A stretch of 32,614 nt of DNA from an uncultured Pelagibacteraceae bacterium (GCA_902582875.1 CACHTV010000010.1:1-32614), one strand, 5' to 3'; numbered from the stretch's first letter, positions 7,894 through 15,873 are shown. The notes: generated by a model not told the origin, from the sequence alone. A program made the numbers and translations.

Positions 7894-9266
7894 AAAACTT
7901 TTTCCAAGATATATTTTTTAATTTTTGTAATATCTTTTTCTAAGATATCATACTTTTCTTTCTTATTTTTTATTTTAGCTACTTGGATAGGTGGTTTTAC
8001 TTCTTTACCAGTTGCCATCTTAACTGTTTCTAGAAATTTATAAGGATGAGCTGTGCCAAGAACTACAGTGTTAGAAATATTATCCATTTTTTTTGCAGCT
8101 CCTACAGCAGTAGCAGTATGTGGGTCAATAGTAAAATTGGACTTCTTATCTGTTTCTTGAATTATAGATAAAGTCTCTTTGTTGTTAATTGTTTCAGCAC
8201 AAAAATCTTTTTTAATATTATCAACTTCTTTGTTGTTTAATTTAAAGAAACCCTTAGATGATAAATCATTCATTAATAAAGAAACTCTCTTATGATCTTT
8301 ATTAACTATATCAAAAAGCAGTCTCTCAAAATTACTTGAGACTTGAATATCCATACTTGGAGAAAGTGATGGTTTCACTAAACTAGGTTTATATTCACCT
8401 GTATTAATTACCTTTTGTAAAATATCATTTTCATTAGTGGCTACTATTAATTTATCTATACCTAAACCCATCTTTTTTGCAATATAACCTGCATAAATAT
8501 CTCCGAAGTTACCTGTAGGAACTGCAAAACAAATTTTTTTATTATTAAATTTAAAAGCTGCATAAAAATAATAAACAATCTGACAAATTATTCTTGCCCA
8601 ATTAATAGAGTTAACTCCCGACATGTTTATTTTTTCCCTAAATTCATTTTCATTAAACATATCTTTTACAATTTTTTGACAATCATCAAATGAACCTTTG
8701 ATAGCAATATTGTGGACATTACTTGAGCCAATTGTAGTCATAATTTTTCTCTGAATATTTGAAATTTTATTATGAGGGTGCAAAACAAAAACATTAATAT
8801 TTTCTTTACCACTAAGCGCTGAGATGGCAGCAGAGCCTGTATCTCCAGATGTAGCGACTATTATATTAACTGTCTTTTTATCTTTTGAAATAAATTCATT
8901 ATAAATATTACCAATAACTTGCATGGCTATATCTTTAAATGCAAGAGTTGGGCCATGATAAAGCTCTAAAAGATTTATATTTCCAACAGTCTTTATTGTT
9001 ACCACATCTTTTACTTCAAAGTTTTTATAAGCTTTTTCTACTATCTCCTTTAACTTACTTTTCTCAAGGTCCGGAGAACAGAAATGAGAAACAATCTCGG
9101 TGGCAAGGTCGGAGTATTTTAAATTACTTAATTCCTTAAGTTCTGCATTATTATATATTTTAAGTTTCTGAGGAATGAATAAACCTCCATCAGGCGCTAA
9201 ACCTCTTAAAAATATTTCTTTAAAGTTAAAATTTAAATCTTTGTTTCTAGTGCTAAAATATTTCAT
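7890..9266 (-). CDS. thrC: Threonine synthase
   Basis: This PLP enzyme converts O-phosphohomoserine to threonine. Length is 458 residues, within the class of long proteobacterial threonine synthases. The PLP lysine is K111 in the GPTLAFKD motif. The phosphate-binding glycine/serine loop ATSGDTGSAA follows, and a PTGNFGD motif lies further on. The N-terminal YFSTR and APDGGLF segments are also characteristic. It sits 54 bases downstream of ctaB on the same strand and overlaps the peroxiredoxin. A perfect TATAAT lies shortly upstream of its start, so it may have its own promoter as well as read-through from the oxidase genes. Confidence 0.95.
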   Translation of the reverse strand: MKYFSTRNKDLNFNFKEIFLRGLAPDGGLFIPQKLKIYNNAELKELSNLKYSDLATEIVSHFCSPDLEKSKLKEIVEKAYKNFEVKDVVTIKTVGNINLLELYHGPTLAFKDIAMQVIGNIYNEFISKDKKTVNIIVATSGDTGSAAISALSGKENINVFVLHPHNKISNIQRKIMTTIGSSNVHNIAIKGSFDDCQKIVKDMFNENEFREKINMSGVNSINWARIICQIVYYFYAAFKFNNKKICFAVPTGNFGDIYAGYIAKKMGLGIDKLIVATNENDILQKVINTGEYKPSLVKPSLSPSMDIQVSSNFERLLFDIVNKDHKRVSLLMNDLSSKGFFKLNNKEVDNIKKDFCAETINNKETLSIIQETDKKSNFTIDPHTATAVGAAKKMDNISNTVVLGTAHPYKFLETVKMATGKEVKPPIQVAKIKNKKEKYDILEKDITKIKKYILEKVL

Positions 9267-9279
9267 CGTCTTGCTCTAA

Positions 9280-9285
9280 ATTATA
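9280..9285 (-). promoter_or_regulatory. Candidate -10 element upstream of thrC
   Basis: The minus strand reads TATAAT here, 13 bases before the thrC ATG, inside the only sizeable gap of this minus-strand run. No convincing -35 hexamer stands at 16-18 bases. Transcription would start only a few bases before the ATG. In such AT-rich DNA a chance match is quite possible. Confidence 0.3.
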
Positions 9286-9320
9286 GAAAATAAACTAAAA
9301 TTGATATTAATAAATTTGTT

Positions 9321-10259
9321 TTAAAAAAAGGTCAATATTTTGTTAAATTTAAACAAATTATCAAAAAGAATTAAAAGAAAAAGAAAAAATAAATAAAAAA
9401 TTGAGTAAACAAATACTTTTCTTGCTATCAAATTCGATTTAGAAACTATTTTTTCTTTAAAGAGCAGATAACATAGATAAATATAGTATAAAGTCATAGA
9501 TAAAGATAAAATTAAGTAAATAAAACTTCCAAATCCAGTGAGAACGGGTGCAACTACGACAGGTAACATTAAAAAAGCATATAAAAGGATATTAAACTTT
9601 GTACTTTGAATACCTGCAGTCAGAGGCAGCATTGGAATTTTAGCTTTTTTATAGTCGTCTGATTTATATAAACTTAAGGCCCAAAAATGTGACGGGGTCC
9701 AAAAGAAAATTATTAAGAACATTATTATAGGTTCAAGGGAAATGCTTCCAGTTGCTATAGTCCATCCTATTACTGGAGGAAGAGCTCCCGAAGCACCTCC
9801 TATAACAATATTTTGTGCAGTTTTTCTTTTTAACCAGATCGTATAAATAAAAAAATAAAAACTTATAGTGGTAACAAGTAAAATCGCAGAAATTAAATTT
9901 GAAAATAAATAAAGCATTATAGTTGAAGCTATTGCAAGAATTATCCCAAACCATAATGCATTTTGTCTTTTTATTTTACCAGTTGGTATAGGTCTTAAAC
10001 ACGTTCTGCTCATTACTGCATCAACATCGGACTCGTACCACATGTTTAACGCCCCAGCAGCGCCAGAACCTATTGCAACTGCTAAAAGAGATAAGCAAGC
10101 TTTAGTGAAAGGTATTTCGTTAGGCGCAACTAATAATCCAACTACTGTTGTAAAAAGAACCAGAGACATCACTCTTGGTTTCATTAGCAATATAAAAGAT
10201 TTTATATAAATACTAAGGTCTATCTGAGAAGATTTATTTTTAAGTATGTTTTGCGACAA
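9321..10259 (-). CDS. ctaB: Protoheme IX farnesyltransferase (heme O synthase)
   Basis: This UbiA-superfamily membrane enzyme attaches a farnesyl chain to heme b to form heme O, the precursor of the heme A used by the aa3 oxidase encoded upstream. The 312 residues are mostly hydrophobic, with about seven to nine helices. The diphosphate-binding motif is NMWYESDVDAVMSRT (N72, E76, D80). E76 replaces the more usual Asp, a change also known from eukaryotic COX10. The RPIPTGKI segment follows directly. The gene starts two bases after the stop of the small unknown protein and belongs to the cta transcription unit. Confidence 0.94.
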   Translation of the reverse strand: MSQNILKNKSSQIDLSIYIKSFILLMKPRVMSLVLFTTVVGLLVAPNEIPFTKACLSLLAVAIGSGAAGALNMWYESDVDAVMSRTCLRPIPTGKIKRQNALWFGIILAIASTIMLYLFSNLISAILLVTTISFYFFIYTIWLKRKTAQNIVIGGASGALPPVIGWTIATGSISLEPIIMFLIIFFWTPSHFWALSLYKSDDYKKAKIPMLPLTAGIQSTKFNILLYAFLMLPVVVAPVLTGFGSFIYLILSLSMTLYYIYLCYLLFKEKIVSKSNLIARKVFVYSIFYLFFLFLLILFDNLFKFNKILTFF

Positions 10260-10261
10260 AA

Positions 10262-10525
10262 CTATCCCACATTTAAAGAAATGAATATTGTTATCAGTAT
10301 CATTCCTATAATTAGAATATGATTGCCTAAATCAAAAATTCCTACTTTTTTATTCTTTTTATCGATTAATTTTCTATGTACAGGTATTTGGTCATAAGGA
10401 TTCATTTTAATATCATCTTTTTTATCTTTATCATTTTCAATTTTTAATGAAGTGCCAAACCAAACAAAATAAACAAAAAGAAAAAAGAATATTAAAAATC
10501 CAGCAACTATATTATAACCACCCAT
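10262..10525 (-). CDS. Small two-helix membrane protein of the cta gene cluster
   Basis: I do not recognise a family for this 87-residue protein. The ATG at 10525 is preceded, at nine bases, by GGGGGGAG, the best Shine-Dalgarno in the cluster. An in-frame TTG seven codons earlier is therefore unlikely to be the start. One helix covers about residues 5-24. A charged, Lys/Asp-rich loop follows (about 28-62), with MNPYDQIPVH in its middle. A second helix spans about 68-85. It lies between oxidase subunit IV and ctaB, where other alphaproteobacteria often carry small assembly proteins, so a role in oxidase assembly or heme delivery is plausible but unproven. Confidence 0.75.
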   Translation of the reverse strand: MGGYNIVAGFLIFFFLFVYFVWFGTSLKIENDKDKKDDIKMNPYDQIPVHRKLIDKKNKKVGIFDLGNHILIIGMILITIFISLNVG

Positions 10526-10529
10526 TGAA

Positions 10530-10865
10530 TTAAGCTCCCCCCACAAAAAAATAAAATAATCTTGAAAATACTGTATACTGTCCCTCTGCTACCATTAAGC
10601 CAACAAAACAAGCAATTGCAGTCATAGGCCATAAAAGTACATTTACCAAAGCATACCTTTCCCAAAACAAGTGCATAAAGAAAGCCATTATTAAACCAGC
10701 TTTTAGGAACATGAAAAATAAAATTAAGGACCATCTTAATAAGCCTTGAAAGTTATACCAATCAACCATGTAAGAAAAAAAGCTTAAAACAAATAAGAGG
10801 CCCCATATCCAAAGGTATATCCCTATTTTGTGTGTTGTTGTTTGTTCTTTTTTCGCTTCAGCCAT
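10530..10865 (-). CDS. Cytochrome c oxidase subunit IV (prokaryotic type)
   Basis: This is a 111-residue protein with three membrane helices (about residues 15-34, 42-64 and 72-95). The middle helix has the FLKAGLIMAFFMHL pattern typical of bacterial subunit IV, with the MHL just before a charged turn. It starts eight bases after ctaE and precedes the small two-helix protein. In the enzyme such subunits pack against subunit I and help assembly and stability without carrying cofactors. Many alphaproteobacterial aa3 oxidases have a much smaller, unrelated subunit IV. This three-helix form is more like that of quinol oxidases and other bacterial cytochrome oxidases. Confidence 0.85.
   Translation of the reverse strand: MAEAKKEQTTTHKIGIYLWIWGLLFVLSFFSYMVDWYNFQGLLRWSLILFFMFLKAGLIMAFFMHLFWERYALVNVLLWPMTAIACFVGLMVAEGQYTVFSRLFYFFVGGA
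10535..10542 (-). promoter_or_regulatory. Shine-Dalgarno sequence of the 87-residue membrane protein
   Basis: GGGGGGAG on the minus strand, overlapping the last codons of the subunit IV gene, lies nine bases before the ATG at 10525. A purine/G run like this is rare in such AT-rich DNA, and it decides the start of the downstream gene. Confidence 0.6.
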
Positions 10866-10873
10866 AAATTAGT

Positions 10874-11581
10874 TTACCATAAATAAAAGAAAGCAAATAT
10901 AAATACCCAGACCAGATCTACAAAATGCCAGTAAAGACCCAATATTTCTATTGCTACATAGTCTGATTTCATCGTAGTGAAATATCCCCTTCTACCTGTA
11001 TCAAAATCTCCTCTAAAAACCTTTCTAGCAAAGATAAATAAAAAAATTACCCCTATTGAAACATGAGTGCCGTGAAACCCTGTAATCATAAAAAAGAAGG
11101 CCCCAAACTGCTCAGCACCAAAAGGATTTGCCCAAGGTCTTACTCCATCATGGAATATTAATTTTGACCATTCAAATGCTTGCATTCCGACAAAAGTAAG
11201 TCCTCCTATAGCGGTCAACAAAACAAACCATCCGCACATTTTTCTATTTTTTTCATAGCCATATTTAACTGCTAATGCCATGGTTCCGCTGCTAGTAATA
11301 AGTACGAAGGTCATTATTGCTATTAATAAAAGTGGAACAGGGACCCCCATCATCTCCAAAGCAAATACTTCACTAGGATAAGGCCATGGTTCAACTACGG
11401 AAGCTCTCACTTTCATGTAAGCAATCAAAAAACAGCTAAATACAAAAGTATCACTCAGCAAAAAAATCCACATCATTGCCTTACCCCAGTTTACTCCTTT
11501 AAAAGTAGTTTGATCTGAGCCTATATCTTCAGACATGCCTTTGAAACCGCCTGGCAATTTATCTAGATTTAGATCTGACAT
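10874..11581 (-). CDS. ctaE: Cytochrome c oxidase subunit III
   Basis: This non-cofactor core subunit of the heme-copper oxidase stabilises subunit I and proton uptake. The 235 residues form about five helices after a soluble N-terminal stretch, so this is the short form lacking the first two helices of the mitochondrial protein. Conserved signatures are GFHGTH (168-173) and LYWHFVDLVW (216-225). It lies ten bases downstream of ctaD. No ctaG (Cox11) gene stands next to it, although ctaG usually precedes ctaE in alphaproteobacteria. Confidence 0.93.
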   Translation of the reverse strand: MSDLNLDKLPGGFKGMSEDIGSDQTTFKGVNWGKAMMWIFLLSDTFVFSCFLIAYMKVRASVVEPWPYPSEVFALEMMGVPVPLLLIAIMTFVLITSSGTMALAVKYGYEKNRKMCGWFVLLTAIGGLTFVGMQAFEWSKLIFHDGVRPWANPFGAEQFGAFFFMITGFHGTHVSIGVIFLFIFARKVFRGDFDTGRRGYFTTMKSDYVAIEILGLYWHFVDLVWVFIFAFFYLW

Positions 11582-11591
11582 GTTTCTTATA

Positions 11592-13430
11592 TTAAGTTTT
11601 TTCTACTTCTGCATCTTTTACTTCACTTGGTGCAGTTGTTTGAGGAATATAGTCTTCTTTTGCTCCGGGTACACCATAATCATATGCCCATCTGTGAACT
11701 ACCGGAAGTTTTTCACCCCAGTTACCATGTGTAGGTGGAACATCAGGTGTAAGCCATTCTAAAGAGTTGGCTTTCCATGGGTTCTTACCTGCTGGCTTGC
11801 CTAATCTCAAGCTTTTTACAAGGTTATAAAAGAAGATAAATTGAGCCGCTCCCACTATAAAAGCTGCAACACTTATAAATTCATTCATTCCTATAGCTGA
11901 AGTCATGTATGGGCTGTCATACATTTCAAAGTATCTTCTTGGTACACCAATGAAACCTAAATAGTGCATTGGAAAATAAATAGAGTAAGCCCCTAAAAAA
12001 GTTACCCAAAAATGCCATTTACCCAATTTTTCATCCATTAGTCTTCCAGTAACTAAAGGGAACCAATGATAAATGGCTCCAAAAATTACCATAAGAGGAG
12101 CTATTCCCATTACCATATGAAAGTGAGCGATTACGAAATAGGTGTCAGACAATGGAACGTCTACAGCAACATTTCCTAAGAAAATACCTGTTATACCCCC
12201 ATTTACAAAAGTGACTATAAAACCTAGACAGAAAAGCATCACAGTATTTATTCTTATATTTCCTCTCCAAAGTGTAAGTATCCAGTTGTAGACCTTCAAA
12301 GCCGTGGGTACAGCAATAATAAGTGTAGTAGTTGCAAAAAAGAAACCAAACCAAGGGCTCATACCACTTACATACATGTGATGTGCCCATACAAAAAAGC
12401 TTAGAGCACCAATCCCAACAATTGCCCAAACCATCATCCTGTATCCAAAAATATTTTTTCTAGAGTGTACTGAAATCAGGTCAGAAACTATTCCAAAAGC
12501 AGGTAATGCAACGATGTAAACTTCAGGATGACCAAAAAACCAAAACAAGTGCTGGAAAAGTATAGGGCTACCACCATCGTAAGAAAGTGCTTCCCCTGCT
12601 TTAATAATAGTTGGCATAAAAAAGCTTGTTTCTAAAACTTTATCTAATGTCATCATAATTGAACTAACGAGCAAAGCTGGAAAAGCCAATAAAGCTAGAA
12701 CTGTTGCTGTAAAAATTCCCCAAATTGTTAAAGGCATTCTCATCAAGCTCATTCCTCTAGTTCTTGCCTGTAAAATAGTGATTACATAGTTCAATCCTCC
12801 CATGGTAAAACCAATTACAAATAAAGATAAAGATATTAACATTAATAAAATTCCATAACCTGAACCTGGAGTACCTTCTAAAATTGCCTGAGGAGGATAT
12901 AAAGTCCATCCTGATCCTGTTGGTCCTCCTGGTACAAAGAAGCTAGCCATCAAAACCACAACAGCTACAAAAAACATCCAAAAACTTATCATGTTTACGT
13001 AAGGAAACACCATGTCCCTTGCTCCAACCATTAAAGGAATTAAATAATTTCCAAACCCTCCAAGAAATAGAGCAGTTAATAAGTACACTACCATTATCAT
13101 TCCGTGCATTGTTACCATTTGATAATATGTTTCAGCTGTTAAAAAAGGAAATAGTTCTGGAAAACCAAGTTGCATACGCATCATCCAAGACAAAATTAAA
13201 CCCACTACTCCAGTGAATACTGCAGTAAGAGTATACTGAACTCCTATAACTTTAGCATCCTGACAAAAAATCCATTTAGTTATAAAACTATGTCCATGAT
13301 AGAGGTCTTGTTCTGGTATTTCTGAAGGCCTTACATAATCAATATCTGTTTCTCCTCTACCTGAAGCAGTAGAAGATTTTGTTTTTATTTGATTGTTTCT
13401 CTTTTTATTTATATTTAATTCATCTGACAT
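11592..13430 (-). CDS. ctaD: Cytochrome c oxidase subunit I (aa3 type)
   Basis: This is the catalytic subunit that reduces oxygen to water and pumps protons in the inner membrane. All metal ligands are visible: H109 and H438 for heme a, H436 for heme a3, and H301, H350 and H351 for CuB. The crosslink tyrosine is Y305, and E303 in GHPEVY marks it as an A1-type oxidase with a D-channel (entrance Asp probably D139 in VGARDM). At 612 residues it is longer than the usual 530-560. It has about 60 hydrophilic residues before the first helix and a charged tail. It overlaps ctaC by 11 bases. Confidence 0.97.
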   Translation of the reverse strand: MSDELNINKKRNNQIKTKSSTASGRGETDIDYVRPSEIPEQDLYHGHSFITKWIFCQDAKVIGVQYTLTAVFTGVVGLILSWMMRMQLGFPELFPFLTAETYYQMVTMHGMIMVVYLLTALFLGGFGNYLIPLMVGARDMVFPYVNMISFWMFFVAVVVLMASFFVPGGPTGSGWTLYPPQAILEGTPGSGYGILLMLISLSLFVIGFTMGGLNYVITILQARTRGMSLMRMPLTIWGIFTATVLALLAFPALLVSSIMMTLDKVLETSFFMPTIIKAGEALSYDGGSPILFQHLFWFFGHPEVYIVALPAFGIVSDLISVHSRKNIFGYRMMVWAIVGIGALSFFVWAHHMYVSGMSPWFGFFFATTTLIIAVPTALKVYNWILTLWRGNIRINTVMLFCLGFIVTFVNGGITGIFLGNVAVDVPLSDTYFVIAHFHMVMGIAPLMVIFGAIYHWFPLVTGRLMDEKLGKWHFWVTFLGAYSIYFPMHYLGFIGVPRRYFEMYDSPYMTSAIGMNEFISVAAFIVGAAQFIFFYNLVKSLRLGKPAGKNPWKANSLEWLTPDVPPTHGNWGEKLPVVHRWAYDYGVPGAKEDYIPQTTAPSEVKDAEVEKT

Positions 13431-14307
13431 TTTGTTTCCTTAGTACACTATTTTCATTACTTGATAAATTATTAATCTTTACCAGTTTTTCTTTATTTAA
13501 TTTATTATTTCTATTTTTAGCCATAAAGCTGGAGAAAGTGTCTTGCTCTGACAACCATTTCTTATAACTTCCTTCGTCTTCTACCACAACTTTGCCTCTC
13601 ATAGCATAATGAGCAACACCGCAGTACTCGGCACATAAAACCTCATACTCTCCATTTTTATTAGGCTCAAACCAATAATAAGTAATAGTTCCAGGAACTG
13701 CATCCATTTTTGATCTAAACTGTGGAACATAGAAATTATGTAATACATCAATCGATCTTAATAAAATTTTAACAGGTCTATCTTTTAATAAATGCAATTC
13801 ATTGCTTTCAACAAAAACGTCATCTTTTCCATTTGGATCATCAATATTTAATCCATAAGGATTATTATCGCTAATTATTCTGTTGTTAGAAGCTCCAAGT
13901 TTTCCGTCTTGTCCTGGTAATCTATATTTCCAACCCCACTGCCATGCCATCACTTCTACTTGAATAGCATTGTCGGGCACTCGTATGTAATTATTCCATA
14001 CAACAAGTCCAGGAGCCAAAAGAGCTACAACACCAATTGTAGTTAACCAAGTTAGTCCTTTTTCTAATTTTTTATCCTCAGGCTTATATTCTGATCTACG
14101 TCCTTCTTTATATTGGTATCTAAAAATACAATAGACCATGAAAAGGCAAACTAAAATGAATACTCCACCACCAATCCAAAAGCTTAAAATTATAGTATCA
14201 TCCATTGCGCTCCAATTTGAGGCAATATCAGTCCACCACCATGGAGTCCAAACGTGAAAAACAATTGACCCAATTATCACTGCTAAAAATACGAGACCTG
14301 TAAACAT
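13420..14307 (-). CDS. ctaC: Cytochrome c oxidase subunit II
   Basis: This subunit accepts electrons from cytochrome c through the binuclear CuA centre in its periplasmic domain. The copper ligands are complete: H190, C225, E227, C229, H233 and M236. The aromatic electron-entry segment is AWQWGWKY (121-128). Three hydrophobic stretches precede the domain. The first (about 4-19) runs into a TPWWW segment and may be either an uncleaved helix or a signal peptide, as no clear cleavage site is visible. The other two (about 39-62 and 88-104) are the standard subunit II hairpin. The C-terminal 30 residues are polar and Lys/Asn-rich. It is the first gene of the minus-strand cta run. Confidence 0.96.
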   Translation of the reverse strand: MFTGLVFLAVIIGSIVFHVWTPWWWTDIASNWSAMDDTIILSFWIGGGVFILVCLFMVYCIFRYQYKEGRRSEYKPEDKKLEKGLTWLTTIGVVALLAPGLVVWNNYIRVPDNAIQVEVMAWQWGWKYRLPGQDGKLGASNNRIISDNNPYGLNIDDPNGKDDVFVESNELHLLKDRPVKILLRSIDVLHNFYVPQFRSKMDAVPGTITYYWFEPNKNGEYEVLCAEYCGVAHYAMRGKVVVEDEGSYKKWLSEQDTFSSFMAKNRNNKLNKEKLVKINNLSSNENSVLRKQNVR

Positions 14308-14384
14308 ACAGTCAAACTTATAAAATAAAAGGTCGCTTTAACCTAGGGACAAAATGTCTTAAAAGGGTTATACAATTACAAAAA

Positions 14385-14576
14385 ATGATGGGAAAACTGG
14401 GAATTTTAATAACTATACTTTCTTTAGTCTTCCTATTTTTTATTGTTATATCATTAGGAGCAGGTGGTTTCTCAAAAAAAGAAAAAAAACCTGAAATCAA
14501 AAAATATCTAAGGTCTATTTATTTTTTATTATTAATAATTGCTCTCTTAGGATCAATACTGGTACTATTTCTTTAA
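14385..14576 (+). CDS. Small two-helix protein, HIG1/twin-transmembrane type
   Basis: This 63-residue protein has two membrane helices (about residues 5-25 and 43-62) joined by a short basic loop (SKKEKKPEIKKYLRS). That layout, with a glycine-rich turn after helix one and an Arg before helix two, resembles the small HIG1/Rcf1-type and DUF2909 twin-helix proteins found near bacterial oxidase genes. It is transcribed away from ctaC across a 77-base gap and converges on a subunit III-like gene. Two successive ATGs (14385 and 14388) could serve as the start, and no good Shine-Dalgarno precedes them. The family call is by pattern only. A role in oxidase assembly or supercomplexes is inference. Confidence 0.65.
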   Translation: MMGKLGILITILSLVFLFFIVISLGAGGFSKKEKKPEIKKYLRSIYFLLLIIALLGSILVLFL

Positions 14577-14592
14577 ATTCAATTTTAAGAAA
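14568..14592. terminator. Imperfect inverted repeat at a convergent gene junction
   Basis: The 12-base arms TTTCTTTAAATT and AATTTTAAGAAA pair except for one T-T mismatch, around a central C. They span the last codons of the small plus-strand gene and the end of the minus-strand subunit III-like gene. It could act as a weak bidirectional terminator. There is no GC-rich stem and no clear U tract. Confidence 0.35.
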
Positions 14593-15268
14593 TTAATTCC
14601 TTGCACCAAGCAATAACTGCATCATTAAAAACATAAACAACTAAAAAAAATACTAACCAAATAATTAGTAAAAACATCCAATAAAGAGATAAAGCTTCTA
14701 CTTTATTCTTTTCATCTAAAATTTTTTTTTCATCTAATTTAAGAATTTGAGAACAAACTTTTCCCCAAAAGAATAAGCCTCCTAGGAGATGAAGTCCATG
14801 AAGAGCCGTAAAAAAATAAAAAGAAGTAAAATATGAGTTAGTAGAAACAAATTTTCCATCTTCCATTAACTGAAACCACAATAATATTTGTCCTAACAAA
14901 AATAGATAGCTTAGTGCACCAACTTGAATTAGGTTTCTTTTTATTTTTGATGTTCTTTTATTTTCTAAATCTTTTGTAATTTTTCTAAAAATATAAGCTA
15001 CTAAAATTAGAACGAAACTATTAAACCAAAACAAATTTGGTTTAAAAAGAAACATTGTATCTTGGCCTCCTGGAATAGAATAAAGATAGGCAGTAACTAT
15101 AAGGCTAAAGAGTACTGTGCTAACTCCAAAAATTACAATCACAGCTGATACATAAGAAGAAACTCCCTTAAATGTACTGCCGACATGATGATTGTCGATA
15201 TTTACTTGATTTTCTTCCCAAGGTTTTTCGACAAGTGCGCCAAATATTTTCTTTATAATTTTAGACAT
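14585..15268 (-). CDS. Second, divergent cytochrome oxidase subunit III-like protein
   Basis: This 227-residue protein has about five helices and the heme-copper oxidase subunit III pattern. It has a charged N-terminal leader, then a helix ending in AYLYSIPGG. A central ALHGLHLLGG (155-164) matches the GFHGTHVSIG of true subunit III. The last helix begins LYWMFLLIIW (195-204). The usual HFVDxVW residues are therefore replaced: H by M, and F-V-D by F-L-L. It is separate from the main cta run and divergent from the Sco gene with only 20 bases between them. It could be a paralogous subunit, an assembly factor, or part of a second oxidase whose subunits I and II are elsewhere. Confidence 0.8.
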   Translation of the reverse strand: MSKIIKKIFGALVEKPWEENQVNIDNHHVGSTFKGVSSYVSAVIVIFGVSTVLFSLIVTAYLYSIPGGQDTMFLFKPNLFWFNSFVLILVAYIFRKITKDLENKRTSKIKRNLIQVGALSYLFLLGQILLWFQLMEDGKFVSTNSYFTSFYFFTALHGLHLLGGLFFWGKVCSQILKLDEKKILDEKNKVEALSLYWMFLLIIWLVFFLVVYVFNDAVIAWCKELIS

Positions 15269-15288
15269 AATGATTAACTATAACATTA

Positions 15289-15873
15289 ATGAAAATAAAA
15301 ACATCAATATCCATTCTAATTGGTTGTTTAGTTATCTTTTTATTTATCATGTTACCAATAATTTTATCAGTTCAAGATAAAAAAGATGAATATGTCGCAT
15401 CGATTACTGGTTCTTCGTTTTCTCTTAAAGATGTAAACAATAATATTATTACTGAAAAGTCTTTTGAAGGGCAAGCTACAGCTCTCTTTTTTGGATTTAC
15501 GAATTGCCCAGATGTTTGTCCAATGACTCTAAATAAATTGACTTATATCTTAAATGAACTGGAAAAAGATAAAAAAAACTTAAAAATATTTTTTATTAGT
15601 ATTGATCCAAAAAGAGACACTCCAGAGGTAATGAAGAATTATTTAAGTTCGTTTGAAAATAAAATTATTGGGATAACAGGAGAGTCAGAAAAAATATTTC
15701 TTCTCTCAAAATCATGGGGTATAAAAAGTGAAAAGATATTCTCAGAAGATGGGAGCTATACAGTAGATCATAGCTCACCAATTATTTTATTAAAGAACGG
15801 AAAATATTCTAGTCGTATTACTCATCATGATAATATCGAAGAGTCTTTAAAGATAATTAAAAAAATTCTATAA
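15289..15873 (+). CDS. Sco1/SenC copper chaperone
   Basis: This membrane-anchored, thioredoxin-fold protein delivers copper to the CuA site of oxidase subunit II. The 194 residues start with a single N-terminal helix (about 7-27). The copper ligands are C73 and C77 (NCPDVCP) and H161 (VDHSSP). An IDPKRDTP segment at about 105-112 is another family signature. It is divergent from the second subunit III-like gene and overlaps the end of rsmE by six bases. As no ctaG (Cox11) or Surf1 gene is visible in the window, this is the only recognisable metal-insertion factor near the oxidase genes. Confidence 0.93.
   Translation: MKIKTSISILIGCLVIFLFIMLPIILSVQDKKDEYVASITGSSFSLKDVNNNIITEKSFEGQATALFFGFTNCPDVCPMTLNKLTYILNELEKDKKNLKIFFISIDPKRDTPEVMKNYLSSFENKIIGITGESEKIFLLSKSWGIKSEKIFSEDGSYTVDHSSPIILLKNGKYSSRITHHDNIEESLKIIKKIL

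Noticed and set aside
9321-10259. E76 in place of Asp in the CtaB diphosphate-binding motif as a sign of lost function
   Set aside because: Glu at this position also occurs in eukaryotic COX10, and the remaining motif residues are intact, so an active enzyme is expected.
10526-10546. TTG start adding seven residues to the small cta membrane protein
   Set aside because: The ATG at 10525 has a strong Shine-Dalgarno nine bases upstream, and a TTG start would lie inside that ribosome-binding region.
12145-12429. A 94-codon minus-strand frame inside ctaD
   Set aside because: It is an alternative frame of the oxidase subunit I gene, rich in Cys, Trp and Tyr with no recognisable domain, while the ctaD frame has all metal ligands.
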